Positions 28,313 through 37,499 of a DNA stretch of 64,000 nt are shown here, one piece after another. The position numbers and the translations under genes are program-made. The stretch is from contig NZ_JAGSSV010000001.1 of the NCBI RefSeq assembly GCF_018145875.1, forward strand, positions 248,001-312,000, in the 5' to 3' direction. How positions within the stretch are numbered: position 1 is the stretch's first letter; each line of letters opens with the position of its first letter. The stretch comes from Marinomonas vulgaris (GTDB taxonomy: Bacteria > Pseudomonadota > Gammaproteobacteria > Pseudomonadales > Marinomonadaceae). A model generated the notes under the pieces. The model did no database searches. It was not told the DNA's origin and worked only from the letters and a program-made list of their open reading frames with translations.

Positions 28313-28670
28313 AACGGAATGCTTCCCATAAAGCCCACACTCGGCTTTGTTCTGAATGTAACCTTAATGATTCTCGACAATAAATAACGTTACCATCATT
28401 AATGACAGAATAAGCCAGCGCCGTGGGGACTTGATTAATATCGACAACTGAAATCTTTTGAGACGTTTTCTGACTCCAATGATAGGCCAGCTCATCATTT
28501 GGATAATCATGTTTTTTCAACGCTGTGAAATCATAAGCCACGGCAAGATCGTAATCACTGTCTTCCTCAGCATTGCCTTTTGCTCGAGATCCATACAACC
28601 AGACCACTTTAATCTCTGGTTGTTCTTTTGCCAGTTTCTCAAGCAGGGCCAATGTCAGTGACTGACTCAA
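28281..28670 (-). CDS. mntA: MntA-like nucleotidyltransferase antitoxin
   Basis: A 129-residue minimal nucleotidyltransferase with the GS-X10-D-X-D motif, Gly27-Ser28 and Asp39/Asp41 (YGSRAKGNAEEDSDYDLAV). The family AMPylates its cognate HEPN toxin. No ATG precedes the motif; the start is a TTG at 28670 that overlaps the stop codon of the DUF1904 gene (TTGA arrangement), which implies translational coupling. It overlaps hepT downstream by 32 bases. Both the motif and the overlap support a functional pair. Confidence 0.88.
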   Translation of the reverse strand: MSQSLTLALLEKLAKEQPEIKVVWLYGSRAKGNAEEDSDYDLAVAYDFTALKKHDYPNDELAYHWSQKTSQKISVVDINQVPTALAYSVINDGNVIYCRESLRLHSEQSRVWALWEAFRYEHKRHRQPL

Positions 28671-28999
28671 AAGTGTTCGCCGTTTTCGTAGTAGTCTTTG
28701 CCTTGTAGGTCGTGGAATAAGACAGTGATGTCTTGCCCACTTTCCACAAGGGGACGCACCAGATCTTCTATCACAAGAGCGACTTTGCGCTTGATTTCAT
28801 CGCCTCGATCAAACCACAACACGTCAAAGAAGGGGTACGCAGGGGAAGCTCCGCCCACCGCGAGGTAGGTGGTGGCTTGAAACTCTAGAGTAAAATGCGA
28901 ATTGGGGGTGTCGGTAAGTTCTGCAAGGTTTTCGATCAAGATGTCGGCGATCGATTCTAATTCGTCGAAGGCTAACCCACGCACACGTAAATGAGGCAT
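28667..28999 (-). CDS. DUF1904 protein, first gene of the mntA-hepT operon
   Basis: A 110-residue protein fitting DUF1904, which looks like a tautomerase/MIF-type small domain (MPHLRVRGLAFDELESIADILIENLAEL, and FFDVLWFDRGDEIKRKVALVIEDLV). The N-terminal Pro after Met is conserved in tautomerases, where it is catalytic. The gene's TGA overlaps the TTG of mntA. Its function is unknown; whether it belongs to the toxin-antitoxin module or is a chance neighbour is open. Confidence 0.82.
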   Translation of the reverse strand: MPHLRVRGLAFDELESIADILIENLAELTDTPNSHFTLEFQATTYLAVGGASPAYPFFDVLWFDRGDEIKRKVALVIEDLVRPLVESGQDITVLFHDLQGKDYYENGEHF

Positions 29000-29053
29000 A
29001 AAAATCCTTAGCTATCAGCAAAAATAACGTGAAAAAACGCACTGACGGCGCGC

Positions 29054-29461
29054 TTAGTAGTCGTCTACATAATCAAATGAATGACTTTCAATGACTTGAT
29101 CGTCCAGCAAGATGTCTACACTCCATTTACCATCAAAGCCTGGCATAAGGCGTTTGCTTGACCAGACACGCCAGCGGTCGCCACCAATATCAAAAGCGAT
29201 TTCCGCTTGCTCTTCACCGTCTAATGTCCATCGATGAACCACTTGCCCACCAGACATATCGCGTAAATCAGTAAAGAAGTACACCCGTTGGATTTCGCCG
29301 TATTCAACCTTGATAACAGAGCCAACATTATCGATTGGCTCTCGGTCAATAACATCGGTGGTAAATTGAGCTCGGGCCACCGTGCCTTGAGCAAAGGCAG
29401 GTAATATCGTCGTCGACAACAAAATACTGGCAAAAACGAGTCGAGTTAGCATTTTCAACAT
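29054..29461 (-). CDS. DUF2914 secreted protein
   Basis: A 135-residue protein with a signal peptide to about residue 24 (ends ILPAFA). The mature part matches DUF2914: ARAQFTTDVIDREPID, VYFFTDLRDMSGGQVVHRWTLDGE, and DRWRVWSSKRLMPGFDGKWSVDILLDDQVI. It probably resides in the periplasm, and the function is unknown. Its start is either at 29461 or three codons in. Confidence 0.85.
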   Translation of the reverse strand: MLKMLTRLVFASILLSTTILPAFAQGTVARAQFTTDVIDREPIDNVGSVIKVEYGEIQRVYFFTDLRDMSGGQVVHRWTLDGEEQAEIAFDIGGDRWRVWSSKRLMPGFDGKWSVDILLDDQVIESHSFDYVDDY

Positions 29462-29692
29462 AATAGATTCCTACTGTCATACAGACTTTGTGGCCGCATC
29501 CTACCACGATCTGTTAAAAATTTATCCGTTGACGATCGTCGCCATCGCACGGTTAAAGAAAGATCTAATCATAAATTTAGCTGACAAAGGCGCAAAAGGA
29601 ACGAAAAAAATCGTATGATTTTGAAATACCTTGCGTACCTTTTGTATGGAACAAGATGACTTATGTTAACTCGCTCGACTCATAGGCCAAGT

Positions 29693-30190
29693 TTACTTTT
29701 CTTGGCGATTAGCAAGCGGCGTCGAAAAAGTGTATTCCATGTCCCAAGGGAAACGAATCCAGGTATCTTGGCTCACTTCGGTAATAAAAGTATCGACCAA
29801 TGGCTTGCCCGCTGGTTTGGCATAAATCGTCGCGAAGTGGGCTTTTGGCAACATTTCACGGACTTTCGCCGCAGTACGACCTGTATCGACTAAGTCATCC
29901 ACCAAAATAAAGCCTTCACCATCGCCTTCCACGCCTTTTAAGACGTTTAAATCGCCTTGCTTCATGGCGCCTTGTCCTGCTTCACCATCTTTATAGCTAA
30001 CAATACAAATGGTGTCGATTAGACGAATGTCCATTTCACGGCACAAGATGGCCGCTGGCACCAAGCCACCACGGGTAATGGCGATAATGCCTTTCCAAGG
30101 GCCTTGTTCTAGCAAACGCCAAGATAAAGCACGGGCATTACGGTGCAACTCTTCCCAAGATACAGGGAAATCTTTTGAATACGGGGTCAT
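29693..30190 (-). CDS. gpt: Xanthine-guanine phosphoribosyltransferase
   Basis: A 165-residue type I phosphoribosyltransferase that salvages xanthine and guanine with PRPP. The PRPP motif is [14 protein letters not shown], and the N-terminal segment [25 protein letters not shown] and [23 protein letters not shown] match E. coli Gpt closely. AGGAGC precedes the ATG at 30190. Upstream lies a 40-base spacer with a small duplication, then cobU. Confidence 0.93.
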   Translation of the reverse strand: MTPYSKDFPVSWEELHRNARALSWRLLEQGPWKGIIAITRGGLVPAAILCREMDIRLIDTICIVSYKDGEAGQGAMKQGDLNVLKGVEGDGEGFILVDDLVDTGRTAAKVREMLPKAHFATIYAKPAGKPLVDTFITEVSQDTWIRFPWDMEYTFSTPLANRQEK

Positions 30191-30210
30191 ACAAGCTCCT
30201 AGGCTTTGGC

Positions 30211-30242
30211 GATTTACAATAAAGTGGGGATTTACAATAAAG
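30211..30242. repeat. 14-base direct duplication between gpt and cobU
   Basis: GATTTACAATAAAG occurs twice, at 30211-30224 and 30229-30242, with an 18-base period. The second copy covers the cobU stop codon. It looks like a local slippage duplication. Confidence 0.75.
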
Positions 30243-30756
30243 GAGGAGATTTTAGCGGCATAGGTAGGCCGGCCGCAACTAAAGTTACCCGATCGGTCAA
30301 TGTCGCCAAGGCTTGATTCATCGCGCCGGCTTCATCGCCAAAGCGCCGCGCCAGAGCATTCATCGGCATAATGCCCAAACCCACTTCGCTGGACACCAAC
30401 ACCAAATCGCCTTTGAACTCGGCCACAACGCGCAGCAAATCTTGCTTTTCTTGCTCTAAACGCGCTTCGTCCTCCAAGCAGAGTAAGTTGGTTAACCACA
30501 AGGTAAAGCATTCCACGATCACCGCTTGCTCTGGTGAATTGAGTGAATCCAATACCTTGGCAAGCGCTAAGGGTTCTTCGATTAATTTCCATTCAGAAGG
30601 ACGACGCGTTTGATGCAGGCTAACGCGTTCAGCCATGTCTTCATCCCAAATTTGCGATGTGGCCACATAACACACAGGCTTATCACAAGCAGCAATTTGC
30701 GCTTCGGCGTAGGCACTTTTACCACTGCGTACGCCGCCTAATACTAGATGTTTCAT
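30232..30756 (-). CDS. cobU: Adenosylcobinamide kinase/guanylyltransferase
   Basis: A 174-residue bifunctional enzyme that phosphorylates adenosylcobinamide and then makes the GDP derivative, in nucleotide-loop assembly of cobalamin. P-loop [12 protein letters not shown] is at residues 7-18, with [42 protein letters not shown] [10 protein letters not shown] and [11 protein letters not shown], all typical of CobU/CobP. Its ATG overlaps the stop of cobC (ATGA). It forms one operon with cobC and cbiB. Confidence 0.95.
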   Translation of the reverse strand: MKHLVLGGVRSGKSAYAEAQIAACDKPVCYVATSQIWDEDMAERVSLHQTRRPSEWKLIEEPLALAKVLDSLNSPEQAVIVECFTLWLTNLLCLEDEARLEQEKQDLLRVVAEFKGDLVLVSSEVGLGIMPMNALARRFGDEAGAMNQALATLTDRVTLVAAGLPMPLKSPPLL

Positions 30757-31847
30757 GCTAAATCTCGCCCTCCTACGCCCTTTAATAAGTCAATTAGAGC
30801 GCTGTTCAAGGCGTCCATTTCATTGAGCGCTGGCATAGCCACGCGAATCCAGCCTTCTCCTAAACGTACGTGCACGCCTACTTTATGTAACCAATCGAAC
30901 ACCTGTTTGCCATATTCTGAATCGACAAACCAGGTGACAAACAAGAGGTTTATCGCGCTGTCTTGGGAATCAAAAATGGTATTGAATTTAGGCATGATGC
31001 GCTCCACAAAAGCCGCTTGGCGCACCTTAAGATTATCTAAAGCGTGAGTTTGCCACGCCGTATCCGCCAGTGCCAAGGTCACCAGATGCAAACTTGGCGT
31101 TGCCACCGGCCACGGCCCCAGCAAATTATTCAGCGCGTTTTGCCAACGAGGATGACAAAACACAAAACCCACTCGCGCACCAGCCAAGCCAAAGAATTTA
31201 CCCACAGAGCGCAGCACAAACAAAGACTCGCTCACATCGGACGAAGGCAAAGTCATCAAGACACTGCGTTCAGGACAAGGGTCAATAAACGCCTCATCGA
31301 CGACTAAATGCGCACCTTGTTGCTCGGCGTAAGTAATCAATTGCGTCAACATATCCGACGTCGCCCACTCTCCGGTGGGGTTATTCGGCTGAATCACCAC
31401 GGCTACCGCCCAAGACTGGTTTAATAACTCGCTCAGCTCGTCGTAATAGATCAGATCGTAGCCCCATTTTTGCCAAGCAAACGCGTGTTCTTGGTAACCG
31501 ATACGTGGCACAAAAGCCCTTAACGGAGTAACGAATTCCGTGGTCGCTAAGCTGTGCTTTAACAGCACGGGCAAACATTCAATGATGTGCTGAGAACCCG
31601 CACCAATCGCACTAGGCCGACGGGAAAAATAACGCTCGGCCTGATCAAGCAAGGTGTTTTGATCCGGTAGATCCATCCACAAACGGGCATCGAAAGCAGG
31701 CACCGGCCAAGGTTCACGATTGCACGCTGAAGACAAATCCAACCAGTTGAGTGCCTCATCACCGGCTTCGCGCTGCCAACGCGCTAAATCACCACCGTGC
31801 TTCGGTGGTGTGCTTTCTAATAAAGACGATTTTAAAACAACAGCCAT
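30753..31847 (-). CDS. cobC: Threonine-phosphate decarboxylase / CobC aminotransferase-like protein
   Basis: A 364-residue PLP enzyme of the fold-type I (histidinol-phosphate aminotransferase-like) group that decarboxylates L-threonine phosphate to aminopropanol phosphate. The conserved QPNNPTGEW, VVDEAFID and SVGKFFGLAGARVGF (PLP Lys217) motifs are present. The frame extends five codons to a GTG, but the ATG at 31847 has a G-run ribosome site six bases ahead. It overlaps cbiB by 16 bases. Alternative names in the literature are cobD (Salmonella) and cobC (Pseudomonas). Confidence 0.9.
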   Translation of the reverse strand: MAVVLKSSLLESTPPKHGGDLARWQREAGDEALNWLDLSSACNREPWPVPAFDARLWMDLPDQNTLLDQAERYFSRRPSAIGAGSQHIIECLPVLLKHSLATTEFVTPLRAFVPRIGYQEHAFAWQKWGYDLIYYDELSELLNQSWAVAVVIQPNNPTGEWATSDMLTQLITYAEQQGAHLVVDEAFIDPCPERSVLMTLPSSDVSESLFVLRSVGKFFGLAGARVGFVFCHPRWQNALNNLLGPWPVATPSLHLVTLALADTAWQTHALDNLKVRQAAFVERIMPKFNTIFDSQDSAINLLFVTWFVDSEYGKQVFDWLHKVGVHVRLGEGWIRVAMPALNEMDALNSALIDLLKGVGGRDLA

Positions 31848-32818
31848 AGCACTGCCCCCCACAAATACACGCTTTTATCCACCAGCAAAATCGCCTCTTT
31901 TAGATGTTTTGGTTTGGGCGCATCGCCGTCGGCGTCACCCAAAATCGGTCTGGTTTCCATTTTACCAAAGTACGGCGCTTCGCCGCCTAACTTTATGCCT
32001 AGTGCCCCTGCTCCCGCCGCCATCACAGGGCCAGCATTGGGGCTTTTCCAACGGGCAGATGGCTGTTTTGCGCTACGAATGGCACTCTTCCAGCGCCCAC
32101 ACGCCGCGTAGGTGTATACCACTAATCGCGCCGGCACATAGTTTAATACGTCGTCTATACGGGCGGCGCACCAGCCAAAATGCAGCAACTCGGTCGTTTT
32201 ATAGCCCCACATAGCGTCCAAGGTATTCGCCAAACGGTACAAGAGCACCCCAGGCGCACCGAGCAACATAAACCAAAAAATCGGCGCAAAAATCGCGTCG
32301 CTGCCGTTTTCCAGCACAGATTCAATACCTGCCTTGGCCACCGCGCTGTCGTCTAGATTTTGTGTGTCACGGCTCACAATGTAACTCACCGCCACACGAG
32401 CCTCGTTGAGTTTATCGTCGGTCAACGGCGTTGCCGACAAGGGTTGATAAATCGCCAACGCGTGTTCGCGCAGACTTTGCCAACCAATGGCAAAGTACAA
32501 CACCAACACAGACACCACATTATCAAGCCAACCGGGCAAACACCAAAACACCGCCAGTAACATCGCGACCCAAGGTAATACCGCTAGTAGCCAAGCCAGC
32601 ACACCAACGAGACGTTGACGAATCAGGCTTGCGTCGGTGGGTATTTGCAATTGCTGTCGGCACAGGTCGACCCAGCGACCAAACCAAATAAGCGGATGCC
32701 AGCTTTTTGGCTCGCCCAACAAACGATCCAACACTAAGGCCGCCACCAGCATAAGCCCTGTGTGGGAAAGATCGCCAAAGAAACCGTTAAAAATACTGTC
32801 TAAAATAGAAAGGGTCAT
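31832..32818 (-). CDS. cbiB: Adenosylcobinamide-phosphate synthase
   Basis: A 328-residue integral membrane protein that attaches aminopropanol phosphate to adenosylcobyric acid. It has the family pieces LDRLLGEPKSWHPLIWFGRWVD, RVAVSYIVSRDTQNLDDSAVAKAGIESVLENGSDAIFAPIFW, and YRLANTLDAMWGYKT. At least four hydrophobic segments are visible. The frame is open to 32875, but the ATG at 32818 starts the conserved sequence. The gene overlaps cobC. It is divergent from cobQ with an 86-base spacer. Confidence 0.95.
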   Translation of the reverse strand: MTLSILDSIFNGFFGDLSHTGLMLVAALVLDRLLGEPKSWHPLIWFGRWVDLCRQQLQIPTDASLIRQRLVGVLAWLLAVLPWVAMLLAVFWCLPGWLDNVVSVLVLYFAIGWQSLREHALAIYQPLSATPLTDDKLNEARVAVSYIVSRDTQNLDDSAVAKAGIESVLENGSDAIFAPIFWFMLLGAPGVLLYRLANTLDAMWGYKTTELLHFGWCAARIDDVLNYVPARLVVYTYAACGRWKSAIRSAKQPSARWKSPNAGPVMAAGAGALGIKLGGEAPYFGKMETRPILGDADGDAPKPKHLKEAILLVDKSVYLWGAVLWLLF

Positions 32819-32904
32819 GAATATAGGTCGTTTTTTCACGTCATAGGGGAAGAAGGTAAGGTAAAATTCTATCACCTAATTGATTTGAAGCGTGATACCC
32901 CTGA

Positions 32905-34386
32905 ATGACAGCCTTTAGTTTAATGGTGCAAGGCACCACCTCAGACGCCGGAAAAAGCACTCTCGTCACGGCCTTGTGTCGATTATTGGTACGACGAGGT
33001 ATCTCGGTAGCGCCTTTTAAACCGCAAAATATGGCACTGAACAGCGCCGTAACGCCAGACGGCAACGAAATCGGCCGCGCCCAAGCCGTACAAGCCTACG
33101 CCGCTGGCCTTGAGCCCCATGTTGACATGAACCCCATTTTACTCAAACCTAATACCGACACCGGCGCACAAGTCATTATTCAGGGTAAAGCGATTGGCAA
33201 CATGAACGCCGTTGGCTACCACGAATACAAAAGCGTCGCCAAAGCCGCCGCACTAGAATCCTATTACCGACTCGCCGAGCAATACGACGCGGTGATGATT
33301 GAAGGCGCCGGCAGCCCGGCGGAAATCAATCTGCGCGCGCGCGATATCGCCAATATGGGCTTTGCCGAAAGCGTCGATTGTCCGGTGATCATCATCGCCG
33401 ATATCGACAAAGGCGGCGTGTTTGCCCACCTCGTCGGCACGTTAGACCTGCTCAGCCAAAGCGAACAAGATAGGGTGATTGGCTTTGTAATCAACCGCTT
33501 TCGTGGCGATATTAGCTTGCTACAATCTGGGTTGGATTGGCTCGAAGCGCGCACTGGCAAACCCGTGTTGGGCGTGTTGCCCTATTTGATGGGGTTTCAT
33601 TTGGAATCAGAAGACGCGGTCACCAAAAGCCCACTGAAAACCGACAACAACGCCTTGCTGCAGGTGGTTATTCCGATTCTACCCCGCACCAGCAACCACA
33701 CCGATTGGGACGCCCTGCGCTTGCATCCTAACGTGCAAGTCACCCTCGTGGGTGCTAACGAGGCGATTCCATCAGCGGATTTGATCATTCTGCCCGGCAG
33801 CAAAAGCGTGCAAAGTGATTTGGCGTTTTTACGACAACAAGGTTGGGAAGCGCATCTAAATAAACACCTAAGATACGGCGGAAAAGTCATGGGGATTTGC
33901 GGTGGTTTTCAGATGCTTGGCGATACCTTAAGCGACCCGCTCGGCTTGGAAAATCAACACGCCAACACCCAATGTGCAGGCTTTGGTTTGATTCCCATGG
34001 ACACCGTATTGGAGAAAGACAAACAGCTGAAACAACGTCATGGCACGCTGGCGTTTGAACATGACACAGCAAAAGTTACCGGCTACGAAATACACTCAGG
34101 GGTCTCGCGTTTTTCCAGTACGGTTACGCACTTCAGCGTTTTAGAAAATGGCGAAAAAGAAGGCTATATGTCGCCCGACCAACAAATCATCGGCACTTAC
34201 CTGCACGGCGTCTTCGATCATCCAGACGCCCTTGCGGCTCTACTACGCTGGGCAGGTGCTGAGCAAGCCGACACCTTCGACTACGACCAACTTCGCGACA
34301 GCGAAATCAACCGCCTCGCCGACAGTGCTGAACAACACATGAACATCGACGCACTGATCAAACAGTGCCGAGATTTTCACCATTAA
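32905..34386 (+). CDS. cobQ: Cobyric acid synthase
   Basis: A 493-residue amidotransferase that amidates four side chains of adenosylcobyrinic acid a,c-diamide using glutamine and ATP. The N-terminal dethiobiotin-synthase-like domain has the P-loop [11 protein letters not shown] (residues 9-19). The C-terminal triad-type glutaminase domain has Cys332 in [10 protein letters not shown] and a His in [11 protein letters not shown]. The 3' end contains the first copy of a 20-base direct repeat that brackets the next module. It is divergent from cbiB; no cobalamin riboswitch fits in the 86-base gap. Confidence 0.96.
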   Translation: MTAFSLMVQGTTSDAGKSTLVTALCRLLVRRGISVAPFKPQNMALNSAVTPDGNEIGRAQAVQAYAAGLEPHVDMNPILLKPNTDTGAQVIIQGKAIGNMNAVGYHEYKSVAKAAALESYYRLAEQYDAVMIEGAGSPAEINLRARDIANMGFAESVDCPVIIIADIDKGGVFAHLVGTLDLLSQSEQDRVIGFVINRFRGDISLLQSGLDWLEARTGKPVLGVLPYLMGFHLESEDAVTKSPLKTDNNALLQVVIPILPRTSNHTDWDALRLHPNVQVTLVGANEAIPSADLIILPGSKSVQSDLAFLRQQGWEAHLNKHLRYGGKVMGICGGFQMLGDTLSDPLGLENQHANTQCAGFGLIPMDTVLEKDKQLKQRHGTLAFEHDTAKVTGYEIHSGVSRFSSTVTHFSVLENGEKEGYMSPDQQIIGTYLHGVFDHPDALAALLRWAGAEQADTFDYDQLRDSEINRLADSAEQHMNIDALIKQCRDFHH

Positions 34387-34397
34387 ACGTCGGATAA
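34378..34397. repeat. Left copy of 20-base direct repeat
   Basis: CACCATTAAACGTCGGATAA occurs here and, with one change (C4 to T), at 35274-35293. The two copies are 896 bases apart and enclose the zeta-like toxin module. This copy includes the last two codons and stop of cobQ. Confidence 0.9.
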
Positions 34398-34422
34398 CGC
34401 CTCGTACGTTGGCTCATACGGC

Positions 34423-34605
34423 CTACGATTTGGTTGACTCTGTTGTCATGGTTGCTATCGAAAAGTCTATACGTTGCACTTCTCCTTTTGTTGCTACAAC
34501 AATATATTGACCCAATGCTTTTTTACGACGTACAACACGACTAACCGCTCTTTTTAAATGACGAACACGATCAAAATTAGGTTGGTAATTATCTTGATTC
34601 TGCAT
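34423..34605 (-). CDS. Small partner of zeta-like kinase, probable antitoxin
   Basis: A 60-residue basic protein with a helical N-terminal region (HLKRAVSRVVRRKKALGQYIVVATKGEVQRIDF). As I recall, genes next to COG4185 zeta-like ATPases often encode such short proteins with an amphipathic helix, a LG-x-x-I-V turn and a short beta hairpin. Overlap by 17 bases with the upstream kinase gene supports coupling. An antitoxin role is an inference. The gene lies within the 20-base repeats. Confidence 0.65.
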   Translation of the reverse strand: MQNQDNYQPNFDRVRHLKRAVSRVVRRKKALGQYIVVATKGEVQRIDFSIATMTTESTKS

Positions 34606-35185
34606 AATGTATTAACTCCATAAAATAGGTATAAAGCTCTTTTTCGTTGATGATCAATTGGCCTTGTTTTCGCTCAAATATCGACATCGGCTCTTGGTTT
34701 TCATTGTACAGGCACTCTGCATAATTAACTTGCTTAGAATAATATCTGTAGAAATTTACTAAGCTTTTGGGGAATCTTCGCTCTATGTCTTCACTTGGTA
34801 TATTGTGTCCACCATGTTCAACGCGCTCTATAACTCGTTGTTTTGATACTTCTGGAGAGCTTACTAACAAATAAAATACCGATACCAACCAACCTGACTC
34901 TCGCCATTCTTCTATATGCTTTAAATAACGTAAACCAGACAGTGTTGTCTCAAAAGCAAAGCTTGTATTGCCCGAAGACAAGCCACGAAGCCTTTGTAAA
35001 AAAATACGTGCTGCTTTGACATTGGCTTTTTGTGGATCTTCTGGCGATATTTCTCTCGCAATCTCATCAGCATTTAGGTAATGCTTAATAATTCCCTCGT
35101 CTATTAAACCTAATGCAAAGGTTGTCTTACCAGCACCATTCGGGCCAGCAATAATGAAAATTTCTTTTACCTTACTCATCGACAT
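34589..35185 (-). CDS. Zeta-toxin-like P-loop kinase (COG4185 type)
   Basis: A 198-residue P-loop kinase-like protein. Walker A GPNGAGKTT is at residues 14-22, followed by LNADEIA with Asp40, ETTLSGLRYLKHIEEWRESGW, and VEHGGHNIPSEDIERRFPKSLVNF with the conserved Arg pair. These match the single-domain zeta relatives grouped in COG4185. Known zeta toxins phosphorylate UDP-activated sugars; the target here is unproven. AGGA precedes the ATG. It is co-transcribed with the 60-residue partner. The region is A+T-richer than the cob genes beside it, which supports transfer. Confidence 0.85.
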   Translation of the reverse strand: MSMSKVKEIFIIAGPNGAGKTTFALGLIDEGIIKHYLNADEIAREISPEDPQKANVKAARIFLQRLRGLSSGNTSFAFETTLSGLRYLKHIEEWRESGWLVSVFYLLVSSPEVSKQRVIERVEHGGHNIPSEDIERRFPKSLVNFYRYYSKQVNYAECLYNENQEPMSIFERKQGQLIINEKELYTYFMELIHYAESR

Positions 35186-35273
35186 TGATTCCTATCTTTC
35201 ACGAACACGCTCAACATCAAACAATATCAAATTGAATATCACTTTTATTGAAATTTTGAAAGGGGATTACCCG

Positions 35274-35293
35274 CACTATTAAACGTCGGATAA
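35274..35293. repeat. Right copy of 20-base direct repeat
   Basis: CACTATTAAACGTCGGATAA matches the left copy at 19 of 20 positions. It lies 26 bases from the stop codon of the following MATE gene, which is on the minus strand, and 88 bases ahead of the zeta-like gene start. Confidence 0.9.
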
Positions 35294-35319
35294 AGTCACG
35301 ACCGATCCTTTGGTTTTGG

Positions 35320-36690
35320 TTAAGCCACTTCCCGTGGCGAGGCAATGCGCTTGCCTTCAAAGCGACGTAGTACGATCTGGAAGCGAACGATGAGTATGGC
35401 CGCCAGTACGGTCAAGCCTGCGCCTAAGCCAATGTAAAAACCACGTAACGACAAGGTTTCCGCCCAAGGGCTGTAGTGTGACAACCAAAAACCAAAGGGC
35501 ATGCTAAAACCAAATAAAGACACGGCAAAGGCGATCATGGTCGAGCGGGTTTCACGAAAGCCACGCAGCGCACCGGTAAACACGGTTTGTAGCATGTCGG
35601 GGAATTGGTAACAGGACGAGATTAACAAAATGCTCGCCGCCAACGCTACGACTTCGGCGTTGTTGCTGTAGATATATGGAATCTCGTTATGAAAGGTTTG
35701 CGTGATGACAAAGCAAGCTGTCACATAGCCTAATCCCAGCCAAACGATCACGCGAATACGTTTTCGCACCCCGCTCACGCCTTCGTTCGACATAGCTTTG
35801 GCCACCACAATCGCGGTGACAGCGCTCATTGCCATCATCGGGGTAAACAAGAAAGAGGTGTACGACATGACGATTTGTCCGCCGCCCAATGCCAAATCCC
35901 CAAACGACGATATCAACCAAGTCATCGATGAAAACAAGCCCACTTCAAAGGCAAAAGCAAAACCGGCTGGCGCGCCCACGCCCAACAAAATGCCGAATTT
36001 GCGGGTATAACGCCATACAAGGCGGGTAAATAAAGGTTTTTTGTTAATAAAGCGATCGTAAACGAAAAACATCGACACAGCCAAATACAAGGACAAGGCC
36101 GACGCCAAAGCCGCACCTTCAACACCCATTTCAGGAAAACCAAACTTGCCGAAAATCAGCACATAGTTAAACAAAATGTTCAGTACCAAACCGGTACTGG
36201 CAACGAATAGGGGAAAACCAGGACGACCCGCAGCTTCAAATAAATTTTTGTAGGCGGTCATTAACGCCAGCATCGGCAGGGCGGGCGCAAAGATATACAA
36301 ATAAGACACAGCGACACGTCGGGTTTCTTCTTCCGTTGCCATCATAGAAGCAAAAATCGGCAGAATAAACACCGCCACCAGACTAGCAACCAACCCTAAC
36401 ACCACCGACAAGCCCACCGCTTGGGACATGTACAGGTTCACCAGCTTTGGCTGTCGACCATGCAAATGGCGAGTAACCAGCGGCGTAAGCCCGAACGTCA
36501 CCCCAATCATAAAGCATCCCACGGGCAGCCATAAACTAGATGCCAATCCCACCGCTGCCAAATGCAAGGCACTGTAATGCCCTAACATAATAGTATCGAC
36601 CACACTGATCGACAGCTCTAACGTCATGGTTAACACCATGGGGAACAACAAATGCAGCACTTCTTTTAGAACAGGAAAACGCTTAACCAC
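35320..36690 (-). CDS. MATE-family efflux transporter
   Basis: A 456-residue inner-membrane antiporter with twelve predicted helices in two MatE repeats (starting PMVLTMTLELSISVVDTIMLGHYSALHLAAVGLA and LLGVGAPAGFAFAFEVGLFSSMTWLIS). It is NorM-like and is likely driven by Na+ or H+ to export cationic compounds. The start codon appears to be GTG at 36690, as an ATG nearby is out of frame. No regulator adjoins. It ends beside the right copy of the 20-base repeat. Confidence 0.92.
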   Translation of the reverse strand: MVKRFPVLKEVLHLLFPMVLTMTLELSISVVDTIMLGHYSALHLAAVGLASSLWLPVGCFMIGVTFGLTPLVTRHLHGRQPKLVNLYMSQAVGLSVVLGLVASLVAVFILPIFASMMATEEETRRVAVSYLYIFAPALPMLALMTAYKNLFEAAGRPGFPLFVASTGLVLNILFNYVLIFGKFGFPEMGVEGAALASALSLYLAVSMFFVYDRFINKKPLFTRLVWRYTRKFGILLGVGAPAGFAFAFEVGLFSSMTWLISSFGDLALGGGQIVMSYTSFLFTPMMAMSAVTAIVVAKAMSNEGVSGVRKRIRVIVWLGLGYVTACFVITQTFHNEIPYIYSNNAEVVALAASILLISSCYQFPDMLQTVFTGALRGFRETRSTMIAFAVSLFGFSMPFGFWLSHYSPWAETLSLRGFYIGLGAGLTVLAAILIVRFQIVLRRFEGKRIASPREVA

Positions 36691-36906
36691 ACATCACCGC
36701 CGACTATCCGTAGCTATTAATAACGACTCATGCAAAGACGCACAAAACAGCCGAGCAATTTACCACCGATCAGACAACAATGCACTTAGCTTGTCTCTTG
36801 GTCTAAAAAGCTCAATCTTTCCTTAAACATACAATGACTTTATTACTGAATGTGTCTAACTGCAGGTAATGGTAATAGAAGAGTGGAGATCTGAATATAC
36901 GTCGTA

Positions 36907-37203
36907 TTAAAAGTGTCGCTGTGGGTCTTGGCGGCTATGTAGTACACGGATAATTTCTACCGTATTTGATGTGACTCTGTAAAATATAGAATGGCTTTTA
37001 ATAGGTAGGCTTCTGGTGTCTGATAGAAGATCAGAGCGGTCCACGCCTATTAGAGGACACTCGGTAAGTCTCCAGAACTGTTCTTTTATATTCTCAAGAT
37101 AGCGCTCGGTCTGGGGTTGTCCCAATTGCCGCAGCCCGTACTGATAGATATCTTTTAGGTCAGTTTTAGCGGCAGAGGCTATAACGAGCTGATGAACTGG
37201 CAT
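36907..37203 (-). CDS. parE: ParE-type toxin
   Basis: A 98-residue RelE/ParE-superfamily protein (AAKTDLKDIYQYGLRQLGQPQTERYLENIKEQFWRLTECPLIGVDRSDL, then a hairpin and RVLHSRQDPQRHF at the end). The order antitoxin-toxin and the five-base gap match parDE. ParE-type toxins act on DNA gyrase, while RelE types cleave mRNA; the sequence (no strong RNase residues) favours ParE. It is the distal gene of the operon. Confidence 0.9.
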   Translation of the reverse strand: MPVHQLVIASAAKTDLKDIYQYGLRQLGQPQTERYLENIKEQFWRLTECPLIGVDRSDLLSDTRSLPIKSHSIFYRVTSNTVEIIRVLHSRQDPQRHF

Positions 37204-37208
37204 GCGGC

Positions 37209-37466
37209 TTAAGCCTTTATGTCGTCGAACAGTGTGTCTAAAGCAGATTTTGATTCAATAGTAATGCCTTCACAGCGATCTAGCTGATCAGTACCAATTT
37301 TTAGCTGTTCGCGTAAACGGGCCAATTTCATTTCGTGTATCCACTCTTCATGTGTGTCCATAAAGCGCAGGGCGTCACGGATCACTTCGCTGGCATTATT
37401 GTATAGGCCACTTTCCACTTTGGCTTTAACACGAGACTCTAGTTCGCTAGTCAATGACACGTGCAT
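37209..37466 (-). CDS. parD: ParD-type antitoxin
   Basis: An 85-residue ribbon-helix-helix antitoxin. The N-terminal MHVSLTSELESRVKAKVESGLYNNASEVIRDALRFM is the CopG/ParD DNA-binding module, and the C-terminal half (LRFMDTHEEWIHEMKLARLREQLKIG) should wrap the toxin. The frame opens at a TTG four codons earlier, but the ATG at 37466 has GGAG six bases ahead. It probably autoregulates from the promoter just upstream. Confidence 0.92.
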   Translation of the reverse strand: MHVSLTSELESRVKAKVESGLYNNASEVIRDALRFMDTHEEWIHEMKLARLREQLKIGTDQLDRCEGITIESKSALDTLFDDIKA

Positions 37467-37499
37467 AGTTAACTCCAAGGATAAATATTCATACAGATT

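Noticed and set aside
32819..32904. Cobalamin riboswitch between cbiB and cobQ
   Set aside because: The gap is 86 bases, too short, and has no B12-box-like motif that I could see.
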